Source: Candidatus Poseidoniaceae archaeon (GTDB lineage: Archaea; Thermoplasmatota; Poseidoniia; Poseidoniales; Poseidoniaceae). Taken from it: a DNA stretch of 61,676 nucleotides. Position 1 is the stretch's first letter. Every line of letters starts with the position of its first letter. The notes beneath the pieces are model-generated. The model worked only from the letters and a program-made list of their open reading frames with translations, was not told the origin of the DNA and did not search any database. Shown here in pieces: positions 40,826-51,300 of the stretch. The stretch is from the NCBI GenBank assembly GCA_938030705.1, contig CALHIR010000004.1, positions 1-61,676 of the forward strand. Direction: 5' to 3'. A program made the translations under genes and the position numbers.

Positions 40826-42343
40826 TCACTCCTGCCCCGGGGTTACCGTCCCCGCGGGCTTGTCCGTATGGACATGGAACATACGTTCCTGATTTACCGA
40901 CTTGTCCTCGTCATTGAGATAGACGAAGAAGACACCCAGCCAGAAGAGCGTGGTGACGATGGGCACGAGGTACGGGATACCAAAGGCGTCCCAGGCCATG
41001 CCCCCGCCGACGTCGTTCTTGGCCGACATGCCGTCAGGGTTGAAGAGGTACAATCGGTACACGAGAGCGAGCACCACTTGGAGCACGGCCAATGGAAGCA
41101 GCATGCGCCAACCGAATTCCAAAATCTGGTCCGTTCGAATACGGGCAAGGGCAAAGCGAGCCCACACGAACACGATGAGGAAGACGAGCCACGACTTTAC
41201 CAGCGTCATAACGGCGCCGGGGATCAGAAGGTAGGCCTCGCCGACGACGGGGAGGGACCCGATGGTGCCGTGGAAGGGCAGATGCCAGCCTCCGAGGAAG
41301 AAGTGCGTGAAGAGGAAACAAGCCGCATAGGTGCGGATGTATTCGGCCATGAACAGCATGCCGAACCGCATACCGCCGTATTCCGTCCACCAACCTTCAA
41401 CCAGTTCGGCTTCCGCTTCGGGCATGTCAAACGGCACGCGCTCAACTTCTGCGATCATGGTGACCAGGAAGAGCGCAGCACCGAGCGGCATCAGGAAGAT
41501 GTTCCACGCACCGGCGGAATGTTGGAAGTGAATGCTGTCAATGATGTTGAAGGTCCCCGACAGGATGGCCACGGACAACAACGTGAGCAGGAGTGGAATC
41601 TCGTACGCCGTCAGTTGCGCTGCAGAACGAATACCACCGATGAGGGTGTACTTGTTGTTGGATGACCAACCGGCAAAGAAGACCCCAATGGGCGCAATAC
41701 CGAAGATGGCGATGGCGTAGAGAATCGAGAGGTCGGGGTTGGTCGCATAGATGCCGCTTGACAACGGAATCATGCCCAAAATCAACAGCGTAGAGGACAC
41801 GATGAGGAAGGGAGAGACCTCGAAAATGAGGCGGTCGGCACGCTGCGGAACCATGTGTTCCTTGACGAGGAACTTCATGCCGTCAGCGACGTTTTGGAAG
41901 AAACCCGGGACGATGGTCTTGCCCATCCAAGAGCGGTTGTTGACACGGTCGACGGTGGCGAAATTCTCATCGCGATTTCCGAAGTTCTTGTTCAGCCATT
42001 TGTTGACCGCCCCGACGGGTTTGCCCAAGCCAAACGGCAACATGTTCCACCATTCGCCGGCGGTGACCCCGTTCTCACCGACCCAAAGGGAACGGAGAGC
42101 CGTGGTGGCACCGTATCGGTCTTGCATGCGAGCAACGGCTTTGCGCTCAATCCAAAGGATGGCGAACTGCGAGAAAAAGAGCATCAAGAACACGATGTTG
42201 ACCACGGCGAACGTGGCCACAGCAAAGGAAAGGCTCCCTGCGCTTTCCTCAAGCGGTGTGCCCTCAAGGAGATTGATGATTCCAGAGCGGAGCAATCCGT
42301 CCTTGCTCAAGAAGAAGCCTACCAAATCGTACCTGTCGTCCAT
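40826..42343 (-). CDS. nuoH: Complex I subunit H, enlarged
   Basis: NuoH forms the quinone chamber and joins the hydrophilic and membrane arms. The conserved segments are here: WIERKAVARMQDRYG, FFQNVADGMKFLVKEHMVPQRAD, IPFD-type VERVPFDMPEAEAELVEGWWTEYGG. At 505 residues it is about 170 longer than the bacterial protein: an extra segment of roughly 60-70 residues (KPVGAVNKWLNKNFGNRDENF region) is inserted in the loop after helix one, which lines the quinone channel, and the C-terminus has extra helices with a charged tail. The ATG has GAGGTGATATC in front. The insertion is the main oddity; the identification is certain. Confidence 0.93.
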   Translation of the reverse strand: MDDRYDLVGFFLSKDGLLRSGIINLLEGTPLEESAGSLSFAVATFAVVNIVFLMLFFSQFAILWIERKAVARMQDRYGATTALRSLWVGENGVTAGEWWNMLPFGLGKPVGAVNKWLNKNFGNRDENFATVDRVNNRSWMGKTIVPGFFQNVADGMKFLVKEHMVPQRADRLIFEVSPFLIVSSTLLILGMIPLSSGIYATNPDLSILYAIAIFGIAPIGVFFAGWSSNNKYTLIGGIRSAAQLTAYEIPLLLTLLSVAILSGTFNIIDSIHFQHSAGAWNIFLMPLGAALFLVTMIAEVERVPFDMPEAEAELVEGWWTEYGGMRFGMLFMAEYIRTYAACFLFTHFFLGGWHLPFHGTIGSLPVVGEAYLLIPGAVMTLVKSWLVFLIVFVWARFALARIRTDQILEFGWRMLLPLAVLQVVLALVYRLYLFNPDGMSAKNDVGGGMAWDAFGIPYLVPIVTTLFWLGVFFVYLNDEDKSVNQERMFHVHTDKPAGTVTPGQE

Positions 42344-42352
42344 GATATCACC

Positions 42353-43492
42353 TCAACGGTCGGTCTCCCCGATGCACGGGTCAAAACTGCCCATGATGGC
42401 AGGAATGTCCGCCACTTTGTACCCGATCATCGTCTTGGCAACGTACGGGATGGTGATGAACATGGGCGAGCGGATGGACAGCCGGTAGGGGTTCTTTCCA
42501 CGACCGTCGCCACCGCCTTGGATGTAGAACTGTGAGGCGCCACGGGTGCACTCGTAATTCGAGAAACCGGAGGCACCTTCGGGCGCTCGGGTAGGGGCTT
42601 TGGCGAGAATCATTTCGTCACCGTTGGCATAGTTGGTGTTCTTGCCACCGGGAATTTTCTCGATGGCATCGAGGATCATGCGGCAGGACTGACGCATCTC
42701 TTCCATGCGGACACGGTAGCGGTCGTAGCAGTCGGCGCCCTTGACCGATGTTGGCTTCTCCACCGCAGGTTCCCAGTCAACCTGGTCGTACACGGAGTAG
42801 GGGTGAGCCCAGCGTACGTCGTAGTTGACGCCAGCCGCACGGATGTTGGGGCCGGAGACGCCAGCGTTCACCATGTCTTCGGCCTTGGCGTAGCCAACGC
42901 CTTGAAGGCGAACGAGCCAGATGGTGGACTCGTCGAGCATCATTTCGTATTCATCGATGCGGTGTTCGAAGAGTTTCACCTTGGCGATGAGGCGGTCAGC
43001 AAAGCCCACGGGAATGTCTCGCTTCACGCCACCGACACGGGGATAATTGTAGTGCATTCGAGAACCACCGAGTTCCTGGAGCAAGTCAAGGAACATTTCT
43101 CGGTCTCGCATGCACCAGGTCATCAGCGTCAAGCTGCCAATATCGGGGCCGTAGGCACCCAACCACATCAAGTGAGAGGCGAGGCGTTGACATTCGGCTG
43201 AAATGAGTCGGATGTATTCTGCTCGCTCGGGGACCTCAACCTCGAGCAAATCTTCAGCCGCATAGATGTAGGAGTTGGCCCACGTCATGGCGCTCACGTA
43301 GCAAAGACGGTCGCAGTACGGCGTGATTTGGGTGAAGTCTCGTGATTCGGCAATCTTCTCAACACCCCGATGGATGTAGCCAAGTTCAGCTTCGGTGTCG
43401 ACGACCGTTTCACCGTCAACCTTCACACGAAGCGTCCAGAGACCGTGCGTCATCGGATGCTGGGGGCCCATTGTAATCCACATTTGTGCCAT
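42353..43492 (-). CDS. nuoD: Complex I subunit D (49 kDa-like quinone-site subunit)
   Basis: The 379-residue protein shows GPQHPMTHGLW (canonical GPQHPSTHG), ELGYIHRGVEKIAE, ITPYCDRLCYVS, and PGPNIRA-type VSGPNIRAAGV and the C-terminal PHFITI-like RSPMFITIPYV. It binds quinone with subunit B and is related to the large subunit of [NiFe] hydrogenases, but the nickel cysteines are missing as expected. It is not fused to NuoC, unlike in E. coli. GAGGTGAAATC precedes the ATG. Length is near the shorter end for the family. Confidence 0.94.
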   Translation of the reverse strand: MAQMWITMGPQHPMTHGLWTLRVKVDGETVVDTEAELGYIHRGVEKIAESRDFTQITPYCDRLCYVSAMTWANSYIYAAEDLLEVEVPERAEYIRLISAECQRLASHLMWLGAYGPDIGSLTLMTWCMRDREMFLDLLQELGGSRMHYNYPRVGGVKRDIPVGFADRLIAKVKLFEHRIDEYEMMLDESTIWLVRLQGVGYAKAEDMVNAGVSGPNIRAAGVNYDVRWAHPYSVYDQVDWEPAVEKPTSVKGADCYDRYRVRMEEMRQSCRMILDAIEKIPGGKNTNYANGDEMILAKAPTRAPEGASGFSNYECTRGASQFYIQGGGDGRGKNPYRLSIRSPMFITIPYVAKTMIGYKVADIPAIMGSFDPCIGETDR

Positions 43493-43501
43493 GATTTCAC
43501 C

Positions 43502-44155
43502 TCACTTAACCCGACCCTCATCGGTTGGTTTCCGGCCGAAGCCTTGGGCGTCGTCGTACATTTCGTTAAAGTCATGATAGCGGATTTTGTGTTGCTTTTG
43601 AAGCGGGTGGAATCCTTCGGGGCTGTCGTGGGGATTGAGGACACGGTGCATGTTGTCGTGGCCTTCGAATTGGATGCCGACCAGGTCCCATGTTTCCTTC
43701 TCGTTCCAATCAGCACCAACCCAAATGTTCTGAACGCTTGGGACCGAAGGGGATTCAGTTTGAGGGAGGGTTACGATGATTTCGAATTCCAAAGGAATGG
43801 CATCGCCTTTGAGTGCCTCGGCCACGTGAACGGTGTTGGTGTGGGGTGCTTGGTCAATCACAGGCTGGCGCATGAAGTGATAGGCCACTTCCCAACCACG
43901 CTCGGGCCCACCCTCTGGATAGTGGGTGCCGGTGACCATTGAACAATAATTGACGCCGAGGTCGAAGCGGAGGTATTTGGCGACAGCTGTCCAATGTTGT
44001 GGGGGAACCTGCGCACGAACAAAGGCCATTTTGTAGGCGTTGGCGTGATGCTCAACGGTGGCAGAAACATCCGAGCCACCGAAGCGGTCGTTGATGGCCG
44101 ACACGGCGCTTTGGGCGGCGGTATCGGCTTGCTCATTGGTGATGCGCATGCCCAT
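43502..44155 (-). CDS. nuoC: Complex I subunit C (30 kDa-like)
   Basis: The 217-residue protein has a C-terminal NuoC domain with DWNEKETWDLVGIQFEGHDNMHRVLNP, corresponding to the family motif that contains ER-x-x-D-x-x-GI. The N-terminal part (residues 10-100) is diverged and mixed alpha/beta. It is separate from NuoD. GGAGGACTGAAC precedes the ATG at 44155; a second ATG two codons later is possible. The tail ends with a basic DEGRVK segment. Confidence 0.92.
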   Translation of the reverse strand: MGMRITNEQADTAAQSAVSAINDRFGGSDVSATVEHHANAYKMAFVRAQVPPQHWTAVAKYLRFDLGVNYCSMVTGTHYPEGGPERGWEVAYHFMRQPVIDQAPHTNTVHVAEALKGDAIPLEFEIIVTLPQTESPSVPSVQNIWVGADWNEKETWDLVGIQFEGHDNMHRVLNPHDSPEGFHPLQKQHKIRYHDFNEMYDDAQGFGRKPTDEGRVK

Positions 44156-44157
44156 GT

Positions 44158-44751
44158 TCAGTCCTCCCCGACGATGATGGGTTTGTCGCCCTTGCGGCCG
44201 CTGCTGGGTGCAGCGCCGATACGAATGATCTTCTCGCGAAGCAGGCCAAAGCCATCGATGAGGGCCTCGGGACGAGGCGGGCAGCCTGGGATGTAGACAT
44301 CGACAGGGATCACCGTGTCAACCCCTTCGAGAATGTTGTAGGATTGGAAATAAGGGCCACCAGAAATAGCGCACTCGCCCATGGCGATGCAGTACTTGGG
44401 CTCGGGCATTTGTTCCCACAGTCGAACGATCTTATCAGCGAATTTCTTACTGATCGGGCCGTTGACGAGCAACACGTCGGACTGGCGAGGAGATGAACGG
44501 AACAGCACGCCAAAGCGGTCCCCGTCAAAACGTGGCGTCGCCGCCGCCGCCATTTCGATTGCGCAGCACTTGATGCCCAAGTGAAGGGTGAACAGGGATT
44601 TGCGCCCGGCCCAGTTGAAGTATCGTCCAGCAAGGACGCTTAGGAATTGCTTGATCTTCGTGGCCTTCAGCGCCTCGTCAGTAACATCGCCCACCATCTC
44701 AACGAGGGCTCGGCTGTTGAACGCCGCGTAATTTTCGTCTTGACCTGCCAT
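44158..44751 (-). CDS. nuoB: Complex I subunit B (N2 cluster)
   Basis: NuoB carries the terminal [4Fe-4S] cluster N2. Motifs are GIKCCAIEM with the tandem cysteines, MGECAISGG and VYIPGCPPRPEAL, so all four cluster cysteines are present. The protein is 197 residues, normal for the family. The C-terminus is longer than in E. coli by about 15 residues. GAGGTGATTC precedes the ATG at 44751. It sits directly between nuoA and nuoC in the operon. Confidence 0.95.
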   Translation of the reverse strand: MAGQDENYAAFNSRALVEMVGDVTDEALKATKIKQFLSVLAGRYFNWAGRKSLFTLHLGIKCCAIEMAAAATPRFDGDRFGVLFRSSPRQSDVLLVNGPISKKFADKIVRLWEQMPEPKYCIAMGECAISGGPYFQSYNILEGVDTVIPVDVYIPGCPPRPEALIDGFGLLREKIIRIGAAPSSGRKGDKPIIVGED

Positions 44752-44762
44752 TTTGAATCACC

Positions 44763-45242
44763 TCAGATGTAAATGCGACCTCGCTTACGGAACACGTACC
44801 AAACCCCAAGGGACATGGTGGTGAAGAAAATCCCGAGGGTCACCAAGGCATCGGTAGCACGGGCCACCGCTGCGTCTCGGTCAACCACGCCTTCGGCTGT
44901 GGCGTCGGAGGCGACCATGCCGCCAAGAACGAGGAACATGAAGGCGACGTCAAAGACCAGGAAGATGATGGCGTACCAGTAATACTGGAAGTGGAACTGA
45001 ATCATCGCCTCGCCGACGGGTTCGCTGCCGCACTCGAACGTGGTGAGGCGGCGGGGGTAGAGGCTGTGGTCTCGCTCATAGCCCTCAAGGAGGTAAGAGC
45101 GTGTGATGTGGGGGCGGGCCGGGTCGACCTTTGGGCGAACCACCCACGTGATGAGGAAATTGGTCAACGGCATGATGATGCCAACGACGGTCAAAAATCC
45201 GATGGAGAGGTAGGCGCTTGGCACGGATTCGAGTCCCGACAT
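44763..45242 (-). CDS. nuoA: Complex I subunit A
   Basis: The 159-residue protein has three membrane helices and the NuoA signature FECGSEPVGEAMIQFHFQYYWYAIIFLVFDVAFMFL. It is somewhat longer than usual at the N-terminus and in the loop before helix three (VASDATAEGVVDRD). It is the first gene of the nuo operon in the order A-B-C-D-H-I-J1-J2-K-L-M-N. GGGTGAACC stands directly before the ATG. No nuoE, F or G gene is near, so the electron-input module is not NADH dehydrogenase of the bacterial type. Confidence 0.93.
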   Translation of the reverse strand: MSGLESVPSAYLSIGFLTVVGIIMPLTNFLITWVVRPKVDPARPHITRSYLLEGYERDHSLYPRRLTTFECGSEPVGEAMIQFHFQYYWYAIIFLVFDVAFMFLVLGGMVASDATAEGVVDRDAAVARATDALVTLGIFFTTMSLGVWYVFRKRGRIYI

Positions 45243-45286
45243 AGGTTCACCCTCAGAGAAAGCATACGCTCTCTGGTCTTAGCGAC

Positions 45287-45300
45287 TTGAGGCCCCTCAA
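45287..45300. promoter_or_regulatory. Near-palindrome upstream of the nuo operon
   Basis: TTGAGG-CC-CCTCAA forms a perfect six-base inverted repeat with a two-base centre, 45 bases before the nuoA ATG. A second imperfect inverted repeat (AGAGAAAGC-ATAC-GCTCTCT) lies at 45255-45274. A regulator site for the operon is possible. The 160-base gap 45243-45402 shows no gene or RNA. Confidence 0.35.
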
Positions 45301-45402
45301 TAAGCGTTGTCAACAGACTATGTGCGCAAGGGGTGGTCAGACGTCGTAGAGCATAGGCGCAGGGGCTCGGTTTTGTCCAACATTGAAGAGGAGTTCACCC
45401 AC

Positions 45403-48291
45403 TCATCGGCGACGGCTCAAAACGGCGGCAATCCCGAGAATCAGCAGAACAGCCCCTGCCATCTGAGCGACCATGGTGTTGGAAAGTCCGAACACACCTT
45501 CAGGAGGGGTGCCCATGGCTGCGAATTCGATGTTCTGACGATCCAAAACACCTGTTTCTGTAGGTTCAGCAGAGACCGTGAACTTGTACGTGTCGTCCAT
45601 TTCTGCCCCATACGGGGCTCGAACGGTGACGTTGACGTAGAGCATCTCGCCCTCGTCAACGCTGCAGACCAGGTCGCTGTTTTCTTGGAGACAGCTCGGA
45701 TTATCGCTGTCAAGGACAACCGACCAGCCTCGCAAATTCTCGGAGGTAAACACTCGGATTTCCGCACGGATGTTGCCCGTGTTGACGATGGTGATTTCTT
45801 GGGTTGCAGCGGGTTGACCGTAGACGACATCAAGTTCTTGGCGCTCCCCGGCTTCGGCAAATTCAATTTCATGGATGATGCTGACCTCAAGTGAAATCGT
45901 CACCAAGCCAGAGCGGTCGGCGGCGTTGGAGACGCTCGTGGCAAGAATCTCTAGAAGTCCGCCCTGACCGGTTTGCGCCCCTGGGTTCACGCTGAGCGTC
46001 AGTTCAATGTAGACTTCGAAAGGTTTGGCCTGATAGCCTTCAATGTAGCCGTTGTTCACCATCTTCTGTTCAGCGGCGTTTTGGTCAGAACCAAGGAAAG
46101 GCAGACCGTTTTCGTCCATCATGAAGACCCCGTTGGCGATGTCCCAAATGCCGTAGCCCTTTGGAACCTCAAGTTCGCCATCAACCGGGAGACCGTAAAC
46201 GGTCATGGAACGAGTGGCGATGCCCTCAAGGCCGCCCAAAGTGAAGACGGCATCGTCGTTTCCGTCACCGGTGTTCCGGACCCACATACCGATGGTCTGT
46301 TGCCCGTTTGGGGGAAGGACCACCGAGGCTGAAGTCGCCGTATCGGTACCTTCCAGACGCAGGTCCATGGAGAAGTTGCGATCGGACAACACAGCCAGGA
46401 ATTCACCTTCCCGTTGATTGTCAGGGATACCGTCGCCGTCCCTGTCTTGGCCGTTGGGGTCGTCCTTGTTGCGAACACGAACCGTCAAGCGGGTGTTTTC
46501 GAGTTCTTCTTCGCCGTCAATGCTCACGACGAGGTAAACCGTCGTGGTGGATTGTGGTTCAATTTCGATCTCCGTAAACGGCAGACCTTCTTCGGTTTCA
46601 AACGAAGTCCCCCATGCTGGACTAGCCGTTTGGGCAACCACAGACAGGCCGATGGTATCCCGTACATTGCCTTCGTTGATGAGGGCGAGAGGGAAGCGAA
46701 CTTCCGTGCCAGAGCGCCCGGTTTGGTCGGTTGCGGGCGTACTGATTTCAAGTCCGTGGATGGCCGCAACGGTGACCCGGAGCGTGACCGTATCGTACGC
46801 CGCCCCGCCGGACGATGGCAGGACGCTGAAGGTCAGTTCGATTTCCTCGGTAGCCAAGGCGTTGGCGGGCACGCGGACCGTGACACCGACCGTAGCGGAT
46901 TTTTCATTTCCGTGCCGAGAACCGACGGAAACCGTTGATGCATCAAGTTGTACGGCCCAGCCGGTCGGGGCGATGGAGGAGGCCACGCGGAGGTTGTCTT
47001 GCCCGTTGCCCTGGTTGGTGATGGTGATGGTGGTGGACTTGTTGCTGCCCGGTTCAATGTTGGAGAGCAAAGCGTTGGCGAGGGAAATGCTTGCGCCACG
47101 AGATTGCCCGACGATGATGCGGAGGTCGGCTTGACACTTGATGGGGCCGTTGTTCCCGTCCTTTCCAACGATTTGAACGACGGTTTCAGAACCAGCGGTC
47201 ACCGAATCGTCCGGTGACACGATGAAATCGAACGCTCGCTCGCCGTCGCCGTTATCGTAGGGAAGCAGACCGGAGGATGTTGGTCCGTCAACTTGAACCC
47301 AGGAGGATTTGCTTCCCACAGGAGATGCGTGGACCGTCCAATCCGCATTGCCGTCGTTGGCATAGGTAGCGGTAATTTGCGCGTCATCGTCAGGATTCAC
47401 GCTCACGGAGGTCTTGCTGAGGGAAAGCGTACACTTCTTGAGTTGGGGGACGGTCAAATCAAACTCTTCGGTGTCTTTGGCTTCTTGGGAGGGGTCGTTG
47501 GTGACTGTACCCGTAACCTCCCAGCAATACTTGTCCGCCGAGGCGCCTTCTGGGACCTCAACGGTTGCGAAGACGATCTCCGACTCCTCTTGGTCGATGC
47601 TGACCGATGTTTCGCTAAGGGAGACGGTGAACGACGATGTTGATGCGCAACCAGGGCCCGTCCCTTCGTTGATGGCCAGGTTGATCGTCTCGTTGGTCTG
47701 ACCCGTGTTCTCCACCTCGATGCGATAATCCATTTCCTCTTCGCCGTTCCAATCTTTGCTTCGGTCCGATTCGGTGATGATGAGGTCCACACCAAACAAG
47801 GCGCTTCCGGAGCCATCGGCAGCTGTCGTGGTCACCTCAGCCGTTGTCGGCTCTGGGATTTCGGCCGTGGGTGCTCCGATAACGGCCGTGATGGTGGCCG
47901 TGATGGTAGTGACACAAGCGGCACCGGCTTCCACCGTTTGAGCGACGCTGACATTCATCTCGGCCTCTTCATAACTTCCGCTGTCAATTTGTCCGGGGAT
48001 TTGGGCGACCGTTGAAGAAAAGCCGTTGCAGTCTTCGGTGGCTTCTTGGGAAGAAGAAAGTTGCACAGTGACCGGGTCTGAACCCGTGTTTCGAACGCGG
48101 ATGGTATAATCGCCAGCTTCCCCTGGATTCACTTCCATACTGCTTGGAATGGGGGTCACCGATATGGAAGCGGCTCGGCCATCAGCGGAAACTCCGGGTG
48201 CGGTCAATGGAAGCAGGGCCGTGCACATCACGAGCACGAGGAAGAGGGCCGTCCGGCGAGAAGCGGTCATCGCGCTTGCCGTAGGCATCAT
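45403..48291 (-). CDS. Large surface protein with NTG-type beta-sandwich repeats and C-terminal anchor
   Basis: The 962-residue protein has a signal peptide (ALFLVLVMCTALLPLTAPGVSA), at least seven beta-sandwich repeats of the NEW3/APHP type and one C-terminal helix ending LSRRR. The repeats share an N-x-G turn: RVRNTGSDP, EVENTGQTN, TYANDGNAD, TITNQGNGQ, LINEGNVRD, WVRNTGDGN and TIVNTGNIR. Such domains mediate protein or sugar contacts in archaeal and bacterial surface proteins. A stretch NKDDPNGQDRDGDGIPDN looks like a calcium-binding loop. ATG 48291 is used, with GAGGGC upstream; the longer open frame to 48342 is rejected. Confidence 0.78.
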   Translation of the reverse strand: MMPTASAMTASRRTALFLVLVMCTALLPLTAPGVSADGRAASISVTPIPSSMEVNPGEAGDYTIRVRNTGSDPVTVQLSSSQEATEDCNGFSSTVAQIPGQIDSGSYEEAEMNVSVAQTVEAGAACVTTITATITAVIGAPTAEIPEPTTAEVTTTAADGSGSALFGVDLIITESDRSKDWNGEEEMDYRIEVENTGQTNETINLAINEGTGPGCASTSSFTVSLSETSVSIDQEESEIVFATVEVPEGASADKYCWEVTGTVTNDPSQEAKDTEEFDLTVPQLKKCTLSLSKTSVSVNPDDDAQITATYANDGNADWTVHASPVGSKSSWVQVDGPTSSGLLPYDNGDGERAFDFIVSPDDSVTAGSETVVQIVGKDGNNGPIKCQADLRIIVGQSRGASISLANALLSNIEPGSNKSTTITITNQGNGQDNLRVASSIAPTGWAVQLDASTVSVGSRHGNEKSATVGVTVRVPANALATEEIELTFSVLPSSGGAAYDTVTLRVTVAAIHGLEISTPATDQTGRSGTEVRFPLALINEGNVRDTIGLSVVAQTASPAWGTSFETEEGLPFTEIEIEPQSTTTVYLVVSIDGEEELENTRLTVRVRNKDDPNGQDRDGDGIPDNQREGEFLAVLSDRNFSMDLRLEGTDTATSASVVLPPNGQQTIGMWVRNTGDGNDDAVFTLGGLEGIATRSMTVYGLPVDGELEVPKGYGIWDIANGVFMMDENGLPFLGSDQNAAEQKMVNNGYIEGYQAKPFEVYIELTLSVNPGAQTGQGGLLEILATSVSNAADRSGLVTISLEVSIIHEIEFAEAGERQELDVVYGQPAATQEITIVNTGNIRAEIRVFTSENLRGWSVVLDSDNPSCLQENSDLVCSVDEGEMLYVNVTVRAPYGAEMDDTYKFTVSAEPTETGVLDRQNIEFAAMGTPPEGVFGLSNTMVAQMAGAVLLILGIAAVLSRRR

Positions 48292-48355
48292 GTTCTGCCC
48301 TCGGTGTTCTCCTATCAAAACCCTATGCTTCCCGTGCTTCAAAACGACAGGATGG

Positions 48356-51300
48356 TCAAGCCTTCAGGAAGGCACTTGATGGGCCTCCGCAATTCACGCA
48401 GGAAGCAACCGAAGAAGCCGTGCAACCACCAGCGGCATCGGCGTGGTACCTTGCCCCACAACCTGGACAGCCAACGATGGTTGTTGTGATCGGCTGGCGA
48501 CAAGTCCAGCACATCGGAGCCTCCTTGTTCAAGCCCACATTCCCTTGAATGACGGAATCTTGAACGTTCTGAACAATATTGTAGGTTATGTTGACCGTTT
48601 CCACAGGAGTCGCCCTTGGATTCGACTGTTTTTGTTGAGCAGGAGGTAAGGTGGCGGGAGGTGCCCTCTGGACCCGTGCTTCATCAGGGGGTGAAGACGC
48701 TTGAGCAGCGGGGGCAGGAGCGGGCATCGGCATGGGAAGAGAGGCGGCGTGTGGCCCCTTTTCAGGTTCAATTCGCCCTCGAAGCGCACTGACGCCGAGG
48801 GTAGCAAAGGCCACCAACAAAACGGCGAAAAGCAGGGCCACGGCGAGGCTTGAATCCAAACCGCTTTCACCCGAGGTCCCGATGGGTTCGCCCGATGAGG
48901 TCATCGCGAACGTGAAGGTCGGTTCACTGGCCGTGCTTTGCGCCAGTTTCACCGTGATGGACTCACTTCCGGGCGTATCGGCTCGGACGTTCAATCGCAC
49001 CAACACCGACTGGCCCACTTCGAGGTCCACGATGTCGTTGCCATCGACGGAAACGGACCACTTTGGAGGGGCCTCGGCCATCACTTGACGCTGAAGCGCT
49101 GTGTTTCCGGTGTTGGTGATTTCAACCGTTACTTGCCGCTCCTGACCGGTGGTCAGTCCCGGCACGGAATCGATGTCCCACGACACCTGTTCGTTGGGCG
49201 CCACGAGAAGCCCCACCGTCGTGGTTCGCTCAACGCCCGCATCGTTGAGCACCAAGGTGAACGAAGGTTCGCTCATCGGGGCCATGTTGGCGGCGATGAG
49301 GACGTTACAAACCACCGGCGAGACATCACCCATGCCCACCGGGTCAACCGGTGTGCATTCTCCAAACAAGCCGGGGTCCAATTGCAGGCTGGCGCTTGGG
49401 CTCCAGACCGTTTCCGCATCGTTCCCAAGCAACCACGTGAACTTCAGCGACTCTCCTGAGGGGTGAGACCCCGCGCCCTGAAGGGTGCCGTAGGTCGTGC
49501 CATCTTGGAGTTCAAGACCCACAAACGTCAACGTTGGTTCGGGGAGAATTTCCACGTTCAGGGTGCTTTCCCATGTGAAGCGGTCCGACCCGTTGTCCAG
49601 ATGGAACTTGATGGTGCCCGTACGTGCGTTGCTGCCGGCCTCGAGGGTGTAGAGCAAGTTCTTGCTGGTGGCCCATGGCAAGTCAACGACTTCGAGGGCA
49701 GAGGTCACGCTCCAACCGCTGGGCAGTTCAAACGAAGGCGTGAGGTTGAAGTCGACGTTGCCTTTGTGTTCCAGTGAATAGCGAAGGGTAACGCTGGAAT
49801 CAGGGCGAAGGGTCCCAATGGATGACTCAAGGTCGATGTAAAGGTCGCGCACAGTCATGACTTGAATTGGAATTTCGAACACCGTCAACTCTTGTTGCTC
49901 CGTTTGACTCACGGCCGTGAGTTTGACCACCCGTTCCGCCCCGGCTGCCGTCATCACTTGCGGAGGTGTGAACATCAGGCCCACGGCACGGTAGGCCTCG
50001 CTGTCGATGAGGCCAGTGGAACCCGAGAGGGCTCCGGCCTCGCTGCCAAGGTTGGTGAATCCCGCCTGCCATCCCGCTGGGGCTTCCAAAAAGAGGTCGT
50101 ACCCAATTGGAGCGTTACCGTTGTTGTAAAACCGGACGGTCATGTTGGTCGGATCGGATGGATGCACCGGGACGACTTGGTAATCAAATTCAACCGCCGC
50201 CTCTGGTAAATCGGGAACGAACATGTCAATTTCGAGCGGATAATCAACGCCGTTGTCGACGTCCAAAGCCAGCAGGTCAATGCGGTACGTCCCCGGGGCG
50301 GGCGGGGCAGGGTGGACCAACGTGACGATGATGGATTCGGAGGCCTGCCCTTCCATGCTGAAGTTTGAATCGGTGCTGCCGACATACCACGGCATGGTCT
50401 GCCCGGTTTCGACATGAATGACCTCACCGGTTTGCATGGAGGCATTGGTCGCGAGCAAGGCCGTGTTGGTCAAGGAGATGTTCCAGGAGGTGGTGGTGAT
50501 TTCGCTGGATTGGAGGGTAAGGATTGGCGTGGCCGTTTCAAGTTTGACGCCCGGGGCGGTCACGTTCACTTGAACGTCGAGCCGATTGTTATCTTCCCGA
50601 ATTTCTTCCATCGCGTCGTCGGGGTCAATGATGAACGAGAGCGTCGTGGCGCCTGAGACAGCGGGGGTCCAAGGCCACATCACGACCTTGGAAGAACCGG
50701 CCCCCAACTCAATGGAGGTCCTTGCTTGCTCAACGCCGTTGACCTCGAAGGCAATGGGGAAGGCATCGGCTTTCACGTTTCCAAAATTAAAGAACGACGT
50801 CGTGAGTTGGACGGGGTCGTCAACTTGTGGAATGCCGACATTCATTTCAAAGGCTTCGGGGACGACTTTGGGGTCGGGCCGAAGGTCGTTGACGCCGTGC
50901 CCCAACACCGCAAGGGCATAGGGTTGAGTTTTCGAACCGCTGTGTTGCGCATCCCTCACTTTCACCGTCCACGTCCCGGTAGCGGCGGCATCGATCAAGA
51001 CCACTTCGAGGTTGTTGATGCTGTCCCGTGTCCCTCCCGTTGCCGATCTCCCGTTGGAAAAGTCGTTGCCGAGATACACCGTGCCATCGGGCGCTGTGAC
51101 TTCCAAATCCAGGTCGTTTACGAGTTGGGCGGTAGAGAAACGAGAGCCTCGCTCATCCGACCACGTCAGCACGACCTTGAACAGGCCGTTGCCTTGAGAG
51201 ACGTTGAAGGCGTAGGATTTGCTGTTCCCGGTGCCCGACATGACCGAACGGTCGTCGACCCAAATGCCCTGACCGCCCGGTGGGGCCAAGCTGTTTCTAA

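Noticed and set aside
45243-45402. A tRNA or small RNA gene between nuoA and the NTG-repeat protein gene
   Set aside because: No T-arm consensus or cloverleaf could be found; the GC-rich inverted repeats look like regulatory sites instead.
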